From Miltoncostaea sp036826475 (GTDB taxonomy: Bacteria; Actinomycetota; Thermoleophilia; Miltoncostaeales; Miltoncostaeaceae), in contig DAISWG010000062.1 of NCBI GenBank assembly GCA_036826475.1, positions 1 to 20,534 of the forward strand: a stretch of 20,534 nucleotides of DNA. Direction: 5' to 3'. The translations under genes were made by a program, and so were the position numbers. Each line of letters begins with the position of its first letter. The first letter of the stretch is position 1. This document shows, one piece after another, positions 19,323 through 20,534 of this stretch. The notes beneath the pieces were generated by a model, which saw only the letters and a program-made list of their open reading frames with translations, ran no database searches and was not told the DNA's origin.

Positions 19323-20021
19323 TCAGGAGGCCTCGGACGGCTCCTCGGGGGCCGCCTCCGGGGCCGCCTCGGCAGGTGCCTCGGACGACGCCTCGGCAGG
19401 TGCCTCGGACGACGGCTCGGCAGGTGCCTCCGGGGCCGCCTCGGGGGCCACCTGGGACGACGCCTCGGCAGGTGCCGCGGGGGCCGCCTCGGCAGGCGCC
19501 TCGTCGGCGCGCTGGGCCTGAACGGCGCCGAGCGAGCGGGCGAGGCCGCCGATCAGCGCGTTGAGGCTGCCGGCGAGGCCCGTCAGCGGAGCGGCGATGC
19601 CGCCGGCCAGCTGGGCCAGGAGCTGGTCGCGCGACGGCAGTTTCGCGAGCCGCCCGACGGCGTCCGCGGGCAGGTCGGCGCCCTCCAGGAGGCCGCCCTT
19701 GATCGTCATCGCCTCGGCGTGCGCCTGGGCGAACGTGTCCAGCGCCTTCGCCGCCACGGCGGGATCGCCCTTGACCCACAGCAGGCCGGTCGGGCCGTCG
19801 AGGGAGGGCAGCAGCGCCTCGCGGCCCGTCTCGCCGGCCGCCCCCCGCGCCAGGGTGTTCTTGACGACGGTGTACTCCGTGTCGGCCTCGCGCAGCCGGT
19901 CGCGGAGCTCCGAGAGCTCCTTGACCGTGAGGCCGCGGAAGTCCGTCGCGAAGATCGTGTCGACATCGCGCAGCCGGCCGGAGATCTCGGCGATCGCCGC
20001 GGCCTTCTCGTCTCGGTTCAG
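19323..20021 (-). CDS. rplJ: 50S ribosomal protein L10, apparent CTG start and long acidic tail
   Basis: Stalk base protein that binds 23S rRNA and carries L7/L12 dimers. The best start is CTG at 20021, read as M-NRDEKAAAIAEISGRL. This matches L10 N-termini, and GGAGG sits 7 nt upstream. The only other in-frame start, GTG at 20111, would add 30 residues unlike L10 and lie inside the leader RNA. The RNA-binding domain (1-100, with FRGLTVKELSELR and YTVVKNTLARGA) and the C-terminal helix for L7/L12 (about 140-172) are normal. Residues 173-232 are an added tail of almost only Ala, Pro, Glu and Ser, encoded by imperfect repeats. The total of 232 aa compares with a usual 165-180. Confidence 0.95.
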   Translation of the reverse strand: MNRDEKAAAIAEISGRLRDVDTIFATDFRGLTVKELSELRDRLREADTEYTVVKNTLARGAAGETGREALLPSLDGPTGLLWVKGDPAVAAKALDTFAQAHAEAMTIKGGLLEGADLPADAVGRLAKLPSRDQLLAQLAGGIAAPLTGLAGSLNALIGGLARSLGAVQAQRADEAPAEAAPAAPAEASSQVAPEAAPEAPAEPSSEAPAEASSEAPAEAAPEAAPEEPSEAS

Positions 20022-20108
20022 TGGGTCACCTCCATCGTGCTCCTGCCGTGCGGACGGGCGGGAGCGATGGGGACCCGTCGGGGCCCTCGTCGTTCGTCGC
20101 CGGCCTCG

Positions 20109-20170
20109 CACGGGCTGCCTCTCGCGAGGCGGTTTGAGGCGGCCGCGTGGCCGCCCCCGTGGGTCTACGG
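20109..20170 (-). ncRNA. L10 leader RNA (ribosomal protein autoregulation)
   Basis: In the rplA-rplJ gap the minus strand reads CCGTAGAC (20163-20170) and then a three-way junction. The outer helix CACGGG/CCCGTG pairs 20156-20161 with 20109-20114. The first hairpin has a 7-bp stem (20138-20144 with 20149-20155). The second is GCCTC-GCGA-GAGGC (20117-20130) with a GNRA loop. A further stem (20053-20058 with 20074-20079) follows nearer rplJ. Such leaders bind the L10-L12 complex and repress rplJL. The pairing is seen directly; the assignment rests on position and resemblance. Confidence 0.65.
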
Positions 20171-20193
20171 TCGGTTCGTGCGGACGGTCGCGG

Positions 20194-20534
20194 CTACGCC
20201 GCGGGCTCCTCCTGCATGTCGGAGGACGAGGTGCGGGTGGTGTCGACCGGGACGCCCGGGCCCATGGTCTGGGCGAGGGTGATCGACTTGAGGTACCGGC
20301 CCTTCGCCGCCGCCGGCTTGACCCGGACGATCTCCTCCACCACGGCCTGGTAGTTCTCGAGCAGCTGCTGCTCCTCGAAGGAGCGCTTGCCGATGCCGAT
20401 GTGGATGATCCCGGCGCGGTCCGTGCGGTACTCGACCTTGCCGGCCTTCACGTCCCCGACGGCCTTGCCGACGTCGAACGTGACGGTGCCGCTCTTGGGG
20501 TTCGGCATCTTGCCGGAGGGGCCGAGGATGCGGC
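20194..20534 (-). CDS. rplA: 50S ribosomal protein L1 (C-terminal part, starts beyond right edge)
   Basis: The last half of L1, which binds 23S rRNA at the E-site stalk and in many bacteria represses its own operon. About 112 codons are present, beginning within the conserved RILGPSGKMPNPKSGTVT. They continue through VKAGKVEYRTDRAGIIHIGI (assembly domain), FEEQQLLENYQAVVEEI and KGRYLKSITLAQTMGPGVPV, and end with a short acidic tail (SSSDMQEEPAA). The stop is TAG at 20194. An ATG inside this part (20508) is internal, not a start. rplJ follows after 172 nt. Confidence 0.97.
   Translation of the reverse strand, partial: RILGPSGKMPNPKSGTVTFDVGKAVGDVKAGKVEYRTDRAGIIHIGIGKRSFEEQQLLENYQAVVEEIVRVKPAAAKGRYLKSITLAQTMGPGVPVDTTRTSSSDMQEEPAA

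Noticed and set aside
20022..20111. 30-codon N-terminal extension of rplJ from GTG at 20111
   Set aside because: The residues do not resemble L10, the start has no ribosome site and it lies in the leader hairpin.

Overview
This is a very GC-rich window. Its protein sequences and its ribosomal/RNA-polymerase gene order point to an actinobacterium. Class Thermoleophilia is a guess, not something the sequence proves. Almost all genes lie on the minus strand. From right to left, the order of transcription, they are: the 3' part of rplA, an L10-type leader RNA, rplJ, rplL, an accessory block of about 13.6 kb, then rpoB and the first 460 codons of rpoC, which runs off the left edge. rplL and rpoB are adjacent in many bacteria; here they are far apart, and rpoB has its own promoter and a TTG start with a strong Shine-Dalgarno.

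The accessory block has two parts. The right part (14.6-18.8 kb) holds a 66-aa glycine-rich membrane protein, two tandem paralogous secreted subtilisin-family (S8) proteases whose genes overlap by GTGA, and a 67-aa soluble protein followed by a strong terminator.

The left part (6.0-14.6 kb) looks like an exopolysaccharide locus. A two-gene module, an 85-aa single-pass membrane protein overlapping by GTGA a 619-aa membrane-anchored DUF2334 (polysaccharide-deacetylase-like) protein, occurs twice in direct orientation. A divergently oriented, membrane-embedded GT2 glycosyltransferase lies between the copies. Downstream of the left copy are a non-hydrolysing UDP-GlcNAc 2-epimerase (wecB type) and a membrane-anchored GH113-like glycoside hydrolase. 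Synthase, deacetylase, small membrane partner, sugar-nucleotide supply and hydrolase together resemble the logic of PNAG (pga) and Pel systems, but the gene set is not one I can name. A divergent 164-aa protein of unknown function lies between GH113 and rpoB.

The two DUF2334 genes share a 1727-bp block with no net indel, and I saw no base difference in the stretches compared. It is flanked by homologous but clearly diverged sequence, as expected from recent gene conversion within an older duplication. Other points worth checking are an apparent CTG start for rplJ overlapped by a five-codon micro-ORF, a 60-residue Ala/Pro/Glu/Ser tail on L10, and a convergent terminator whose stem is fully paired only in the minus-strand transcript. 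All comparisons were made by eye; no database was searched.
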